From positions 310,001 through 374,000 of the forward strand of contig CALYLW010000348.1 of NCBI GenBank assembly GCA_944989445.1: a DNA stretch of 64,000 nt. The letters are read 5' to 3'. Within the stretch, counting starts at the first letter, position 1, and every line of letters begins with the position of its first letter. The notes beneath the pieces were generated by a model, which made no database searches, was not told where the DNA came from, and saw only the letters and a list, made by a program, of their open reading frames with translations. Positions 12,296-25,300 of this stretch are shown one piece after another. A program made the translations under genes and the position numbers. This stretch comes from Ampullaceana balthica. Lineage: Eukaryota > Mollusca > Gastropoda > Lymnaeidae.

Positions 12296-14198
12296 CAGGA
12301 GTGGGCAAACTTTTTCTACGGAAGACCGCATTGAATACCTAATTGTTTTAAGATTTTACAATTTATTATTATTTCAACCAAAGTTTTCTGTTACCTGTCA
12401 TAATAACTATGAAGAAGTAGAAATGTAATTTACACATAAGCTGACCATAGAATACAATTATAATTAATGAGAAGTATGTAACTGCTGACAATTTCGAATA
12501 ATGCTCTACAACTGTGGAACCAGTTTACTGGTTGTAATTCGCACGGCTGCATTCAAATTGAAGTCAGTCAACATCGATCTGTTTTTAGACTTCTTTATTT
12601 TCATGCAAGAAAAAGCTTGCTCACAGATGTATGTGGACCCAAATACATGTAGTGACAAAAGTTTGGCAGCAAAGTTTTCTAAGTGTGGAAAAGCTGCTGC
12701 TGGCAAACATCCATAAAACTCCAGCAGAACTGACTTGAACTTCTCCTTCTGCTTGTAAGTCACACAGCTCTAACAGTATATCCTCTGGGGCTGAATCAGA
12801 TTCTACACTAAATGGCGAACTGAGGATATTGAAGTGGTTCCAGGTTCTTGAATTCTTGGAATCTACTTTCAAATTCCACAACCTAGACATCCAACTGAGC
12901 TTTGAACTTGTTAGCCGTTTCACCAGAAATTGTTTTCTGTTTCAGCAAAGGGAAATGGCTAAACCGGTTTTCACCTGCTTGCCTGGAGAACAGGGAGAGC
13001 TTTCCCTGAAAGGATTTAATATGCACATACATTTATTTTGCAAAAAAGCTATTGCCCTGAAGTTTGACATTCAGTTCATTCAACTTTTCCATAATGTCAG
13101 TAGCAAACATGAAGTCTGACTTCCACTCTTCATTAACAATGTTAGTAACAGAGTCACAAACAAAACCCTTCATCTCTAGGAACATAACTATTTCTTCCTT
13201 GAGATCCCACACTGGCCTCAATATCTTGCCCAGGCTCAGCCAGTGGACACTGCTGTGGTAGATAATATCATAATACATGTATTCAGTTTCCAAATCTTCA
13301 AGCAGTGCCCTGAACTGTCTGTGGTTAAGTGCCATGGCTCTGATGAGGTTTATCACACTGACAACTGGGTCAATAACATGCTTGATATTAAGTGCAGCTT
13401 TACACAGACTTTCCTGATGGATGACACAGTGGAGATGTAAGAATGTCTGGCTACAGTTTTCCTTGATAAAGAAATGCTATCAAATTTTGTTTTCTGTTCT
13501 GGACACATAATGCTTGCTGCATCTGAGAAAAATTCCTTGATGAACTCGCTGTCAGAAATAGACTTGTTTCGTTTTACAATCTTATGGAACAGCACCAAAC
13601 TGGCTTTGGTTGCAGCATCTTGTATTAAATACTGTTTGGTGGAAACAGTTTTCTGCTTTTTAAATTATGAACCAACTCCTGGCAATTCCCTTTTCTCTCT
13701 TCATTTGTTAAATTGTGCCAGAAATACAAATGTTTTATTTGGTGGTGTCTTTTTAAGTTGTACTCCTTAAAGATGCTCACACACTCACAGCACAGCAAGC
13801 AGACTGCTTTGCTGCCAACCCTCGTGAAGCAACATTTAGCGGCCCATTCGTCATTAAAAACACAACATTTGTCCTCAATCTTTCTTTTTTTGACAGCACT
13901 CATGGTTTAAATAAACGTCTTTTCGCTTTTAAATTACAATTTTTACAAAACCGCCAATATGTACATCATAAACAAAAGCAACTTCTGGTTGAGATGAATA
14001 AGGATGTTAATAATTAATGATTAATAATTACTAATCAATTCTGGAGCCATAAAACCAATTTAATATCCCTTGATTCGAATCAAATACATGTACTCGGAAT
14101 AAAATTTTTAAAATATAGCAAAAATTCCTAACAAAGAAAATTAACATATGCTCTGGCGGGCCGCATGCGGTCCAGGAGCCATAGTTTGCCCACCCCTG
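12296..14198 (-). pseudogene. hAT (Charlie-like) transposon with broken transposase
   Basis: Termini CAGGAGTGGGCAAACT and, reversed, CAGGGGTGGGCAAACT are classic hAT/Charlie ends. Flanks TAGTAGAG (12288-12295) and TAATAGAG (14199-14206) form an 8-bp target duplication with one mismatch. The minus strand encodes transposase in separate frames: an N-terminal BED-like finger at 13625-13903 (CLLCCECVSIFKEYNLKRHH), middle pieces at 13353-13598 and 13033-13356, and the C-terminal dimerisation region at 12506-12763 (FGSTYICEQAFSCMKIKKSK). Frameshifts between pieces show it is dead. The style resembles transposases related to GTF2IRD2/ZBED-type proteins. It lies just upstream of the C11orf54-like first coding exon. 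Confidence 0.9.
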
Positions 14199-14206
14199 TA
14201 ATAGAG

Positions 14207-16040
14207 CATTCCAGATATTTCAGATAATGATAAAGTATAATAATAACAGTCAATATATATTATTATAATTTAAAATTAACTATTATTTTTAAAGAAATGG
14301 CAGTATCAGTTATTAGTCATTAGCATTGCTAGGAGTAGGCCGACTAAGACTAATGAGTTAGTAATAAATGCTAAACAATTTATAAATATAATTGTAATTG
14401 TAAGTAATTTGTACATGGAAGATTAAGAGTGCAATGTCTTTTTGTAAAATGTTAGAAATAGAAATGTTTGTAAAAGTAGTAAAGTCTATACTATGAGTAA
14501 CTATGACTTTGGCATGACATGACTTCAAATTCAATGAGTTTTTACTTTTACAGTTTTAGTATTAAATTTTTTAAAAAATAATGAGAATAGTATAAGACGA
14601 CAAGACTATACAGACTATACACTATGCCACTATACTATAAATTAGTATAAATTAGTATAAATTACTATAAATATTAATATAAGTTTTAGAATAAAAATAA
14701 AAATACGTTATATAACAAATAATAAGTTAAGTAAGTTATAATAAGAGTATAAAATTAAAATAATTTTTAAAATGCAAAAGCACGCTTAATGCTTAACTTT
14801 GAATTTGTGCCACGCAACTTGACCCTGCATCCAGGACCAGGAGAAAATGAATAAAAATAGATAACATACGGATACAAGATAATGAGGGCACTTAGAATGG
14901 TCAATGGGGGCGTTAACCTGGCTGTGAAAAGATAAGAAAGCGAAACAGAAGCAGTATGGGCTAAATAAAATTAGGTGAAACTTATAATCACCATAATTTA
15001 TCTTACCTTGGCAATGTCATAAAAGGCACCGTCATAAAATTAAAATAATTCATCATATTAGTCAAATTATATTGAAGTTTTCATTGTTATAATATATTTA
15101 AAATTGCTTAAAATATTATCACATAAAAAAAAGAAACTAAAATAATTTTTAAAGTATTTAAATTATACGGGGTAAAAGAGGAAATATAAGTTTTGGATGG
15201 TTGATAAGGTAAACAATCGCTTTACTTTACACAACGGAAAGAGTTGTCAAAGTCCGAAAACATCCTATTTATTTATTAATACGACTCTAACTGATTTATT
15301 TGACAGAAGAGTTTCACACGAACTAATGGTGTGATTGAGATTATCGTTGTAAGTTGTAGTCTTAACTTGACGTGTTCTCAACTTTAAGCCTGGCTAAAAC
15401 CATTAATATAAGATTTTTAAAAAAAGGCATCTTTGATACTTTGAAGTATTACAAATATGTGACAACACCATCGCAAAGGTCCATCGCCAAGCCATTGATA
15501 GTCATTGATAGAGTGTTGGTTGTCCTGACCTGGTGTCTGGTTTTACTCAACGGTTGCCTTGGCCCCTTGGTCAAATATTCAGCATTCTAACCCCATTCAG
15601 ATTTCAATATTGTCTTTAACTTTAATGCTTAGGCTTAGTAATAGTAGATGCTAGAGGACATAAAAAATAAGCCACTAAACTAAGCATTGGTCGTTGGTAC
15701 CATCTGTGTAAATAAATAGATATAAATTAATTAAATTATATAATATAGTAAAACAAATCCAATTATTGATTATTGCAACTCTAGTCTAACTTAGAGTCTA
15801 AGCAACACACTTTCACTTTATTATTTATTAATTAGTATCTGTATTGTAATTACATCTAACTTCTTAGAATTCTATTTTGCTCATCAGCATCAACATCTCT
15901 TAGAGTCTCTTGAACACAGTATGATATCAGATAGTTAAAGTTATAGTATAGCAAAGTAAACATAAATTATAAATTTAAAAATCCAGGTTTCATAATTCCT
16001 TCTATTACAATGCCAACCCCCACCTTTTTTTTCAAGGATG
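14207..16040. other. Intergenic region, no gene supported
   Basis: About 1.8 kb of AT-rich sequence between divergent genes. A 72-codon ORF at 15372-15590 has no recognisable domain, no splice context and no repeat partner here, so I do not call it. Confidence 0.45.
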
Positions 16041-17240
16041 TTGCTAGCGTTATGACATGTCATAACCCTAGACAGGAAACTGCTGCTACGACAGTTGTAG
16101 CTGCAGATGATTCGACGGGATGTTGCTAGCGTTACGACATGAAACTTCTGCTACAACTAGTTGTAGCAGAAGTTTCCTGGCTAGTGCTACGACTAGTCAG
16201 TAGACACTTCGAAAAAAACTAAGTTGCTATAACATCTTAACAAACTCTTCTTAATATTTTATACGCATATTTAGTAAGATATTAATAGATCTGGGCTTAT
16301 TTATGTATGTATTAATTCTAAAATCTCAAATTATTTAAATATATTTAATCAACGTATCCGCTTTGCAGAATAAACTTATAAGCAGTATAAAAATTTACCA
16401 TCACCAGGTTTGTCAACACCCTAATTATGGTTAAAAGAAATATTTATATATAAAAAAAATAATTTAAAAAAAATAATAAAAAAATAGACAACCGTATTGG
16501 GATTACAATTTTAAAAATTCTAACTATTTATTATTATTATTTTGGACAGTACTAGCAGTAATGACTAGTCGTAGAAATAAAATTTATTTCGTATGGTTAC
16601 GACTAGTCGTAACACTTGCTACTACTAGTCTTAGTACTCTTAGCAGTAAACACTTCGAAAAAACTAAGTCGCTATAATATTTTAACAAACTCTTTATAAT
16701 ATTTTATACGCACATATCATATATAATGCGATAATTATAGATCTGGGCTTATTTATGTGTTATGTGTGTGTTAATTCTAAAATCTAAAATATTTGTATTT
16801 AAATTGATTTAATCAACGTATCCGCTTTTCAGAATAAGAAGAACAAAAATTACAATTATTAACACACTCATTGTGTTTTAAAAAAAAATTTACATATAAA
16901 ATTAAATTTTTAAAACATTGGACGGGAGGTGGATTCAATCCCACTATCAGTTTTAACATCAAACTCATCCGACTACCACTTGGTCTAGCGAAGCTCATGT
17001 CAGATTTTGATTTTTTAAAATTATAACTGTTTGTCATTAAATGGACACCAATCAAGTTTCTTTTAACCTTTAAAATTCATTAATCGGCTAACCTAGTAAT
17101 CATGAAATTTTGATTATGAGAACTATTGTTTAGTATTAAAGTACAGATGTATTAGTATTAGCATAATTAAAAAACAGCATATTTTTTACGACTAGTTGTC
17201 TGCCCTTACTTTGTTGTAGCAGCAGACACTTCGTTTTTTC
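16041..17240. repeat. Repeat block built from CTACGACTAGT motifs with duplicated 180-bp segment
   Basis: Segment 16199-16378 (starting CAGTAGACACTTCGAAAAAA, ending CAACGTATCCGCTTTGCAGA) recurs at 16644-16836 with modest divergence, and a third partial start lies at 17221. Clusters of TACGACTAGTCGTA-like palindromes sit between copies. A 36-bp perfect palindrome lies at 16141-16176. No coding potential is seen; it looks like a TIR-rich element or several tandem insertions. Confidence 0.6.
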
Positions 17241-17630
17241 AACTGCATCAAACACAGTTCACTGACAAACCCTACCTCCTCCCCCTGACATACCCATCTC
17301 ATAAACTCAGTTTACTGCCTGCTTTTGTTATGAAATAATCCCATAATGCCATAATAAATATTAATAATATTCTATTTACAGGAGTTTAAAAGTCATGTAT
17401 GAAACTCACTGCATAAAGTCCTGTTTTTATTATTAATATTATCATGCACTTTTAATATAAAAAAAGGAAGCATTTTGATTTAACCTTGGCACCAGAGAAG
17501 AAATATATGTGTTAGATATTAATCCTCATGAGATAAAGCCTTTTAGACTATCAGTGCCAAGGAGACAGATCCCATTTTTCAAGCCCTGCATGTATGCACC
17601 AAGTATAATTTTTGTAAGTAGGTAACTGAA

Positions 17631-18366
17631 ATAATGGTACTTGTTTTTATCTGACCACAAAAAAAATGTCTTTATTATTTTGGTATTAACTGTTGGCAAC
17701 CCCGCAATACTTAAGCTATTACAACTGGATAGTTATGGTCACTATGGACTTCTCCCCCTCACGATGATGAAGATTGAATGTTTATATTATTTATATATAT
17801 AATATGACAGGGGAGTCCTGTTGTGGTTCCTTCACAGATTTCCATGACCGCTCGATTTGTTGGGTGTTAGCACCGGTATTAGGATCGACAAAATGTAGGC
17901 TGTGATTCACGGTTTCTTGAGTGTAATCCATGCCAAATTAAAAAAAGGAATGGTAATATTATATTACAATTGATAATAAGATAAGATAAATAAAGCAGAA
18001 AATTTATTTTTTTAAATCCAACTTCTTTTCATTTATCATTTTGTTAGTATTTAGTTTTAATCGGGGTTGTTCTTGTTAAATATCAATATTACAAAGTTAA
18101 TATAGTGAATATATAGTAAATCTTGTTACTTATAATTTATTTTATTACTGTAATAGTATTGTTTATAAATAAATAATATTAAAATTTATTTTAACACGAT
18201 TAATTATTTTAAATTATTTTTCAATCTTTGTCGTAAGTCGGGAGAAATCTATAATGACCATAGCTATCTAGTTGTAGTAGCCCAAGTATGGTGGGGTTGC
18301 CAACAGTTAATAACAAAAAAATTAAGAATTTGTTTTGGTGGTCGGATAAAAAACAAGTACCTATTA
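17631..18366. mobile_element. Foldback-like element with about 140-bp inverted arms
   Basis: The left arm (17631-17770) runs GGTACTTGTTTTTATC ... TTAACTGTTGGCAACCCC ... TACAACTGGATAG. The right arm (18225-18366), read in reverse, gives GGTACTTGTTTTTTATCC ... TTAACTGTTGGCAACCCC ... TACAACTAGATAG. The arms stay alignable over about 140 bp with small changes. The roughly 450-bp centre has no ORF. Target duplication not resolved. Confidence 0.65.
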
Positions 18367-19328
18367 CTAACACTAATATGACTAACAAGCCAACTAAAAT
18401 TAGGAATTTATTTTTTTACGCAAATTGTTACAATGTGAAGTTTAATTCTAGAATCTAAGTTCCCAAGCCCAAAATTGTGCTTTTGAAAAAAGTGGGCGCC
18501 GTAGGCGCCCCAGAACAACCTAGTTGTAAATATTAGGCCAAGTTCTGTTGTAGTCAGTGCAGTAATTTAGATATTTAAATTAGATATCAATGTATTGCAC
18601 TTCAAATTTCAAATATTGAAATTGAATCACATTGAATCAGTGATTTTATAATTGTAGTCTTTAACAATCAGCTTGTAAAAACATCGGTTTCGTTTTAAAG
18701 TACACTCACTTATGTTTTTTCTACATCTCACCCAATACAGTAAGTAAGGCATACTCATTATTTTTTTAACATTTTGTTATGTTCTATTTAAATTACAACT
18801 ATTTTATTGAAAATTTAAGTTGAACAACAAGAATTTTTTAAAAAGCTATTCAAATTTAGTGTATTTTTCTTTTAGATTAGATAAGATAAATAAAACCAAC
18901 AACAGTTAGCATTTTATCATTGACTATGTCTTAACTTGACTGTAACAACAATATGATCACTATTTTCAGACACTGTATCAATTTTAATCTTATTTATAGC
19001 TTTTTGTATCTAATCATCATGACGTGCATTTGCACAAATTTGTATTTACTTCCATTAATATATTTTCTTTTTAATAGTTTATGGTTCACAAGATATGAGG
19101 CAACTAAGTAATAGAATAATTTAACTTCATATAAAATGCTGAGTAAAAACATTATCTTTCTATCTAAGTTTTTAAATTTTATTTTGTAAATTGGCATAGA
19201 AATAAAAAAACACAACTTTTTACATCTTGAAAAGTTATCATGCTTGTTTTATTTGGCCTTCATCATTTCAGGGGTGTGAATTACTAGGAACCACCAAGTA
19301 CATAGTGCGTCTGCACTTCCTATAAAAT
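18367..19328. other. Upstream region of the SEC14-like gene
   Basis: About 960 bp before the first coding exon. It should hold the promoter and any 5' UTR exon, but I see no convincing TATA box or initiator to place one. Confidence 0.4.
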
Positions 19329-22300
19329 ATGAGTGGACATGTTGGTTCTCTGAGTGAAAAACAAGAACTTGCTTTGGCAGAAGTGAGATTTCTTTAAAAT
19401 TTGTACCAGATTTTATGAATAAATAAACACTGTAATGATTTGTATGGGTGTCACTGTAGCCTTTGAACAACACTGACATTCATGATGCTCCATTCAAACC
19501 TCTCTCCTCCTAAATGGGCCTGGGCTGTCTATTTAGAACTTCTTATTTATGTCAGGGTTTTTCACTGAACATTTTTATCTAAGAAATAACTTTACATCAT
19601 ATGCTTGAATAAATATGTGATACATATCCAGTCAACAGAGTAAATGGGAAATACCTGATATTTAATTAGTACATGTAATAAGTGATGTTTCTGTGAAAGA
19701 AGAATATTTTGTTACCACTCAAATGATACAATTTTAAATACACAGTGAATTCATTCCCCCTTCTTCCTATAACTTTCTAAGATTAATCATGGTTTCCATT
19801 ATGGTATATGATGAAGTTCAGTTTTGAATGAATACGTCATTTTTTGTATTCCATTCACCTTATGAATTTGTAATATTTTTCCGATAATAAAACACAAATT
19901 GTCATTACGTTACAGTGACTATTTGTATAATAAAAAGGTGTGTCTAAGCAAAATGTCTTTTTTTAAACTGAAGAAAACATTTACAAATTCCTAATTAATT
20001 TTCTAATATAATAATGTGTTTACAGCTTAAAAAAGATCTCCAAGATAATATGTCATTTATTTATTGAATGTTTCTGCATCATAGTCCGTTTCATCTAAAT
20101 TGGCTTCTTCTTATGGATGATTTTGACCCTTTTGGAAAAAACAGCTTTTATATGTATAACTTCTCTTTAAAATGACAATTAACATTTATTTTAAAAAAAT
20201 TCATCTTAGTTTAGGAAAAATGTTGAAGAGCTGTTGAAATCTCATCATGATGACTACTTTCTTCTGAGATGGCTAAGAGGTAAAAAGTGTTTGATTAAAT
20301 CAATAATAATAATAATAAATTGATAATTTACATAGCGCTTTACCCCAGTATGAAACTGGGCTCACAGCGCTTTACATAAAAATAATAACATACATCATAT
20401 ATACATATACAAGTATCAATGCATTCAATAAACATTCAATCAACATACATAATTTGCAATGTCTGTCACGTCTGTCTGTCCGTGAGGCTATTAATTTTAC
20501 AAAGCAGCACACCAAATTACTGCACCAAAAATAACTCTTTTCGAATGTTCCACATAAAATATTGCAATATGAAAATAAATGAATAAAATAAAAATAAATA
20601 AAAGGTCTGTATTACATTACTTTTTATTCTGTGTATTTTTTCAAAATAAATAGATTTCGGCTGAAATATATTTATTTTGAAAACTTCTGTCATTTTTGAC
20701 GGGTAATACACTAGTAATGTAAATATTCATAAATGAGGGAAGATGAAATGTAATTTATTTACTATAATGCTCTGAGACTAGCAGTGGTAGCATATTTTAA
20801 TATATATATTTGTTTACTATTTCCGCAAGGATATATGTGACGGGGGAAATGTCACTGCACTTGTATGTACCTAAAATACAAGATAGACTAGCGAATTGTG
20901 TGATTAAAATAATAAATTTAAAGCTTTATTAATTGATAAAAGCATTTGTAAATGTTTCGGCAAACGCCGTCATTGGTACAAACACAAGTATTTAAGTTAA
21001 ACTTACATTATATATTTCTACAATATCATGGAAAAATAACTAAGTAGAGATAAATAAAACAGAGAAATGAAAAGAAGAAAGATGGGCACAAGTTCTTAAC
21101 AAAAACACTGGATAGAAGAAGAGGAAGGAAGTATGGTAAAGTTAGAAATAAAACTTTAAATGACTCACATGCACTATGATGAAAATAGTGGAAACTTTAA
21201 CAACTTATCTGTGTGTTTCTTATTCTAATACATGTTTTCAAAACTTGCAGCCAGAAACTTTGATCTGAAAAAGGCTGAAGCTATGCTCAGAAATGTGAGT
21301 ATTTCTAAAATGACCCATCTGATAACATACAGTGGAACCTCGGTATACATCATTAATCCGTTCCAGACACTTGGATGTATACCAAAAAGGACGTATACCA
21401 AGCGTATTTTTACTATAAGAAATAGAAGGGAAATAATTAACTCGTTCCGATGAAACAAAATCACATTTGTTATTTACATATTTATACATTTATTGACGTG
21501 GTTGTATAAAATAATCTAGGCACTGCTTATTATCAAAATACAGAACTAAAAATAACTTAAATTTTTTTTCCTTCTTTTTTCCTGTGATCCAGATCAAAAG
21601 CAATGTTTCAACATGCTCAAATGTCCCTGATCTTTTTTTGTAATCGATTTAACCCCATTTGCCCATTTTATAAAGTCTTTGTTTTTCACAATCATAGAAA
21701 TCGTCATTCTTCCCTTGCTTCAATTAACTCCTGCGACTCTCATGCCAATTTCATCTTATATAACAATCTCTATTTTCAACTCCATAGTGATCCTAACCAT
21801 TTTTTTCTGTTGCTTGGCTCCTCTTATTAACATTCTTAGAACTCATGATAAGTCATAAAATCACGTTACAATTTATAGTCATTGCGCGAATCGTTTACTG
21901 TATGGTAGCAACTGCTACTAAAACTTCGCACGGTGTGCTGTGATCACTACATGCTAGGCATGTGGGATGTGTCATTTTGAATTGTAGGAGCCGTTCATAG
22001 ATGACGTCACGCACCTAGGGGGGGAGGAGGGTCATACATTTGTGATGATCTGTGATGAGGGGGAGAGGGGTGTTTTAAACTGTGACATTACATCAAAGCG
22101 CACAACTTTAAATAAAAGTTCCACTTAAATATTTGATTTCTTAAAATTTATTTAATGACGTTTTAAATGGCTTCACATGTGTTACAATATTAGAGTGCAG
22201 CCTTATACTAAACTAATAATACATACTTAAATGACAATAAAGTGATTTGAAGCATGCTCATTTTCAAATAGGAAATACGGCTCTTATGGGGAGGAGGGGC

Positions 22301-25300
22301 GAAACTTTGTGATGTCATATTTGAGTTGGGGGGGGGTTAACTTTTTGTGACGTGTGATGAGGGGGGAGGGGGAATCGGCAAAAATCGCGTTATGTCATTT
22401 ATGGACGACTGCATAAAAATAGGTCGTATTCCAAACAAAGGTCGTATACCAAGCAAAAAGTTGTACCACTGTAATAAGCAATAGTTGTAATTTGGGACAG
22501 AGATTATTCAGAGAGCCAATAAATAAATAAAAAGACATAAATATACTTCCCCATCAGTAGGTGGGATTTTAAAAAGATGGTATAAGAGATTTGTAAATGT
22601 GTTCCTGTTCCTTATTTGAACACAATCTGTCTTAAAGTTATCCTGGACTAAAATCCTATATCCATTGAAAGATATCAACAACTAAAAATTACTTCTGGCA
22701 ACTAGATCTTTTAGCCTGGGCCACTTTCATTTTTTCCTTAGTCTAATATTATCTCTATGAAAGATTTTTAAAATGCCTGGTGCTAATAACCATAATACAT
22801 TATTTTACCAAATGTAATTGTATTAATAATAATAGTAACAAATTGATAATTTATATAGCACAATATCCCAGCAAGCAGTTGAGCTCACAGTGCTTCACAT
22901 AAAAATAGTGACACACAAAATTATAATTATCAATGCATTCAATGTAAAAAAAACATATCCTAACTGCAACATATAATAATTGACATTACAAAGAAATGTT
23001 TGATTGTTATTTAATTAATTTCAAAAGTAAAGTTTGAAGTTTTCCCTATAATTTAAGGTAGATATTGTTCTGTCTCACACACTCTTTTTTAACACTACCG
23101 TACAATATTATATCTATTAAAAAATATTTCGCACATAAGCTGAGTATCAATCCCATGCTGAAAAACATTCTTATCATTAAAATTTAACCATAACTTTTCC
23201 ATTTCTTTAGGTTCATGATATCTCTTGTTTACTTATCTTTTAGCACATAAAATGGAGGGAGCAAAACAATGTGGATACGATTCTGCAAGACTTTGAAATC
23301 CCTGAAGTAATGAAGAGGTACTACACCGGGGGCCTGTTTGGTCAGGACAAAGAGGGTGCTCTTATTTGGATTGATCCCAATGGTTACATTGATATGAAAG
23401 GTTTGTTGAATAATCAAAAATATTACAACATAGATTTCAGAAAGTGGATATTTTGCCTATTGGTTTCATTCATCTGTTGCTCATTGGTAACGTTTCTGCT
23501 AAGTGCAGTATATATATATATATGTATTAGGGCTGGGGAAATTAACGGTTAATTAATTGATTAATCGTTAATAATGATAATCAATTGAAATTAATTTAAT
23601 CGATTAAAATTTAAGAAAATTTATAAATTTTTTTCTTCAATTTATTGATTTTATTTAATTTTTTGTTACTGACACACTTTTCCCTCGAACTGTTATTATT
23701 ATTTATTTTAGACGTCCATGCGTAAACAAAAGGGTTTTTATTCCTTATTTCTTGCATAGCAGAGCGAATTTGCTGTGTTACGTCTCAAAATTTGGGAGCC
23801 ATTAAATTACCGCGACCTAACCGATTTAGCGAAATAATGAATCCCGACTTAACGGGATCTATATATGCGTTATATAAAATATAATTAATCAAAATTTAAT
23901 CAATTAATCGATTAATTTTTTTCCAGATCAATCGAACAAATTTTTAAAAATTAGTACCAGCCCTAATATATATATATATATATATATATTAGGGCTGTTA
24001 TCGATTAATTTAAATTTAGTCGTTAACTTTTGAAAAATTATCGATTAATTAATCTATAATTTCTATTAAAACCAAAAATAGAAATTTATGACGTCATTAA
24101 ACTGAACATTTCTCACGGACATTGAAATTAAGAATATTTTGAACTAAATTTCATGACAATGTGTTGATACTTGATTTGTGCTGAAGGTGGTACGTCAGCG
24201 ATGTATTTGATCCTTTAAAAGAGAATTGTTTATGGCAGTGGACACAGTAAACGTTTTCACCATCTTCGACTTTGCCATCCGCAGTTAGCTTAAAAACAAC
24301 ATATTTGCTCAACTTTCTAGTTATATGTTTAAATTTAACTGCGCTGATGCTGTCAGCAGGGCCGTCTTAACGCATAGGCCCTTTGGGCATTATATATATT
24401 ATGTATATTCATTTGTTATTCCTTCGGGGGAAGGGCTCAACACTATTTCTTTGCCCGGGGGCCCAAAATGGTGTAAAGACGGCTCTGGCTGTCAGCCATT
24501 TTATAGTTGACGTCTGCCGGTCAACATAAATTAATAAAATTAATTTTAATATTACGCGGGAGATGTTTGTACGGTAAAAAAAATATATAAATTATTATTA
24601 ATTATTAATAATTTATTATTTATTACTAAAAATTTTAAAAAATATAAATATTTCCTTAAATTTTAATCGAATTTTTATCGATTAAAATTATTTTAATCGA
24701 TATTTAGTCGATAAAATTGTTAACGATTAATCGACAAATTAATCGATAATTTCCGCAGCCCTAATATATATATATATATATATATATTTATCAGTCATTA
24801 TTTTTCTTACACTTTGTTTCTAGATGGTTTCAGCTCTTGTGATAAACAAGCCATTCCACTTATGATGGGAGTCATTTTCTTTACTTGCCCTAAAATAATT
24901 TTTGTAAAAACATTACTAAAATGAAGAAAAAAAACTATTGATTGCAGTTTTTTATTTAAAAAATATATTTTTTATCTTTTATCTGGTTTATGTAAGAATA
25001 ACTGAACATTGACTTTATGGGGAAAAGTTTATATGATACTACATGTAAGGATTTGACTGTTATTGTTATGATATTCCAGGTATATTAATGTCTATGAGAA
25101 AGCAAGAAGTGATAAAAAGTAAAATTTGGCTGTTGGAGGAGATCTACAGATTATTTGAGCTGAAAACAAAAGAGGTACCATACTCTCAAGACAACTGTTT
25201 TTGAGATGTTTGATGACTAGAATAAATAATGCCAATTATTCCACTTTAAAACATTTTAAAAGGATATGTGATGTTAATGTCCTGTCAGTTAAAGCTTTTA

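Noticed and set aside
15372..15590. 72-codon ORF in the intergenic region
   Set aside because: No homology that I recognise, no neighbouring exon, ordinary length for chance in this context.
21225..21489. Three overlapping ORFs around SEC14-like exon 3
   Set aside because: They are shadows of a 44-bp exon plus the end of a mariner-type element; the exon itself is in the gene model.
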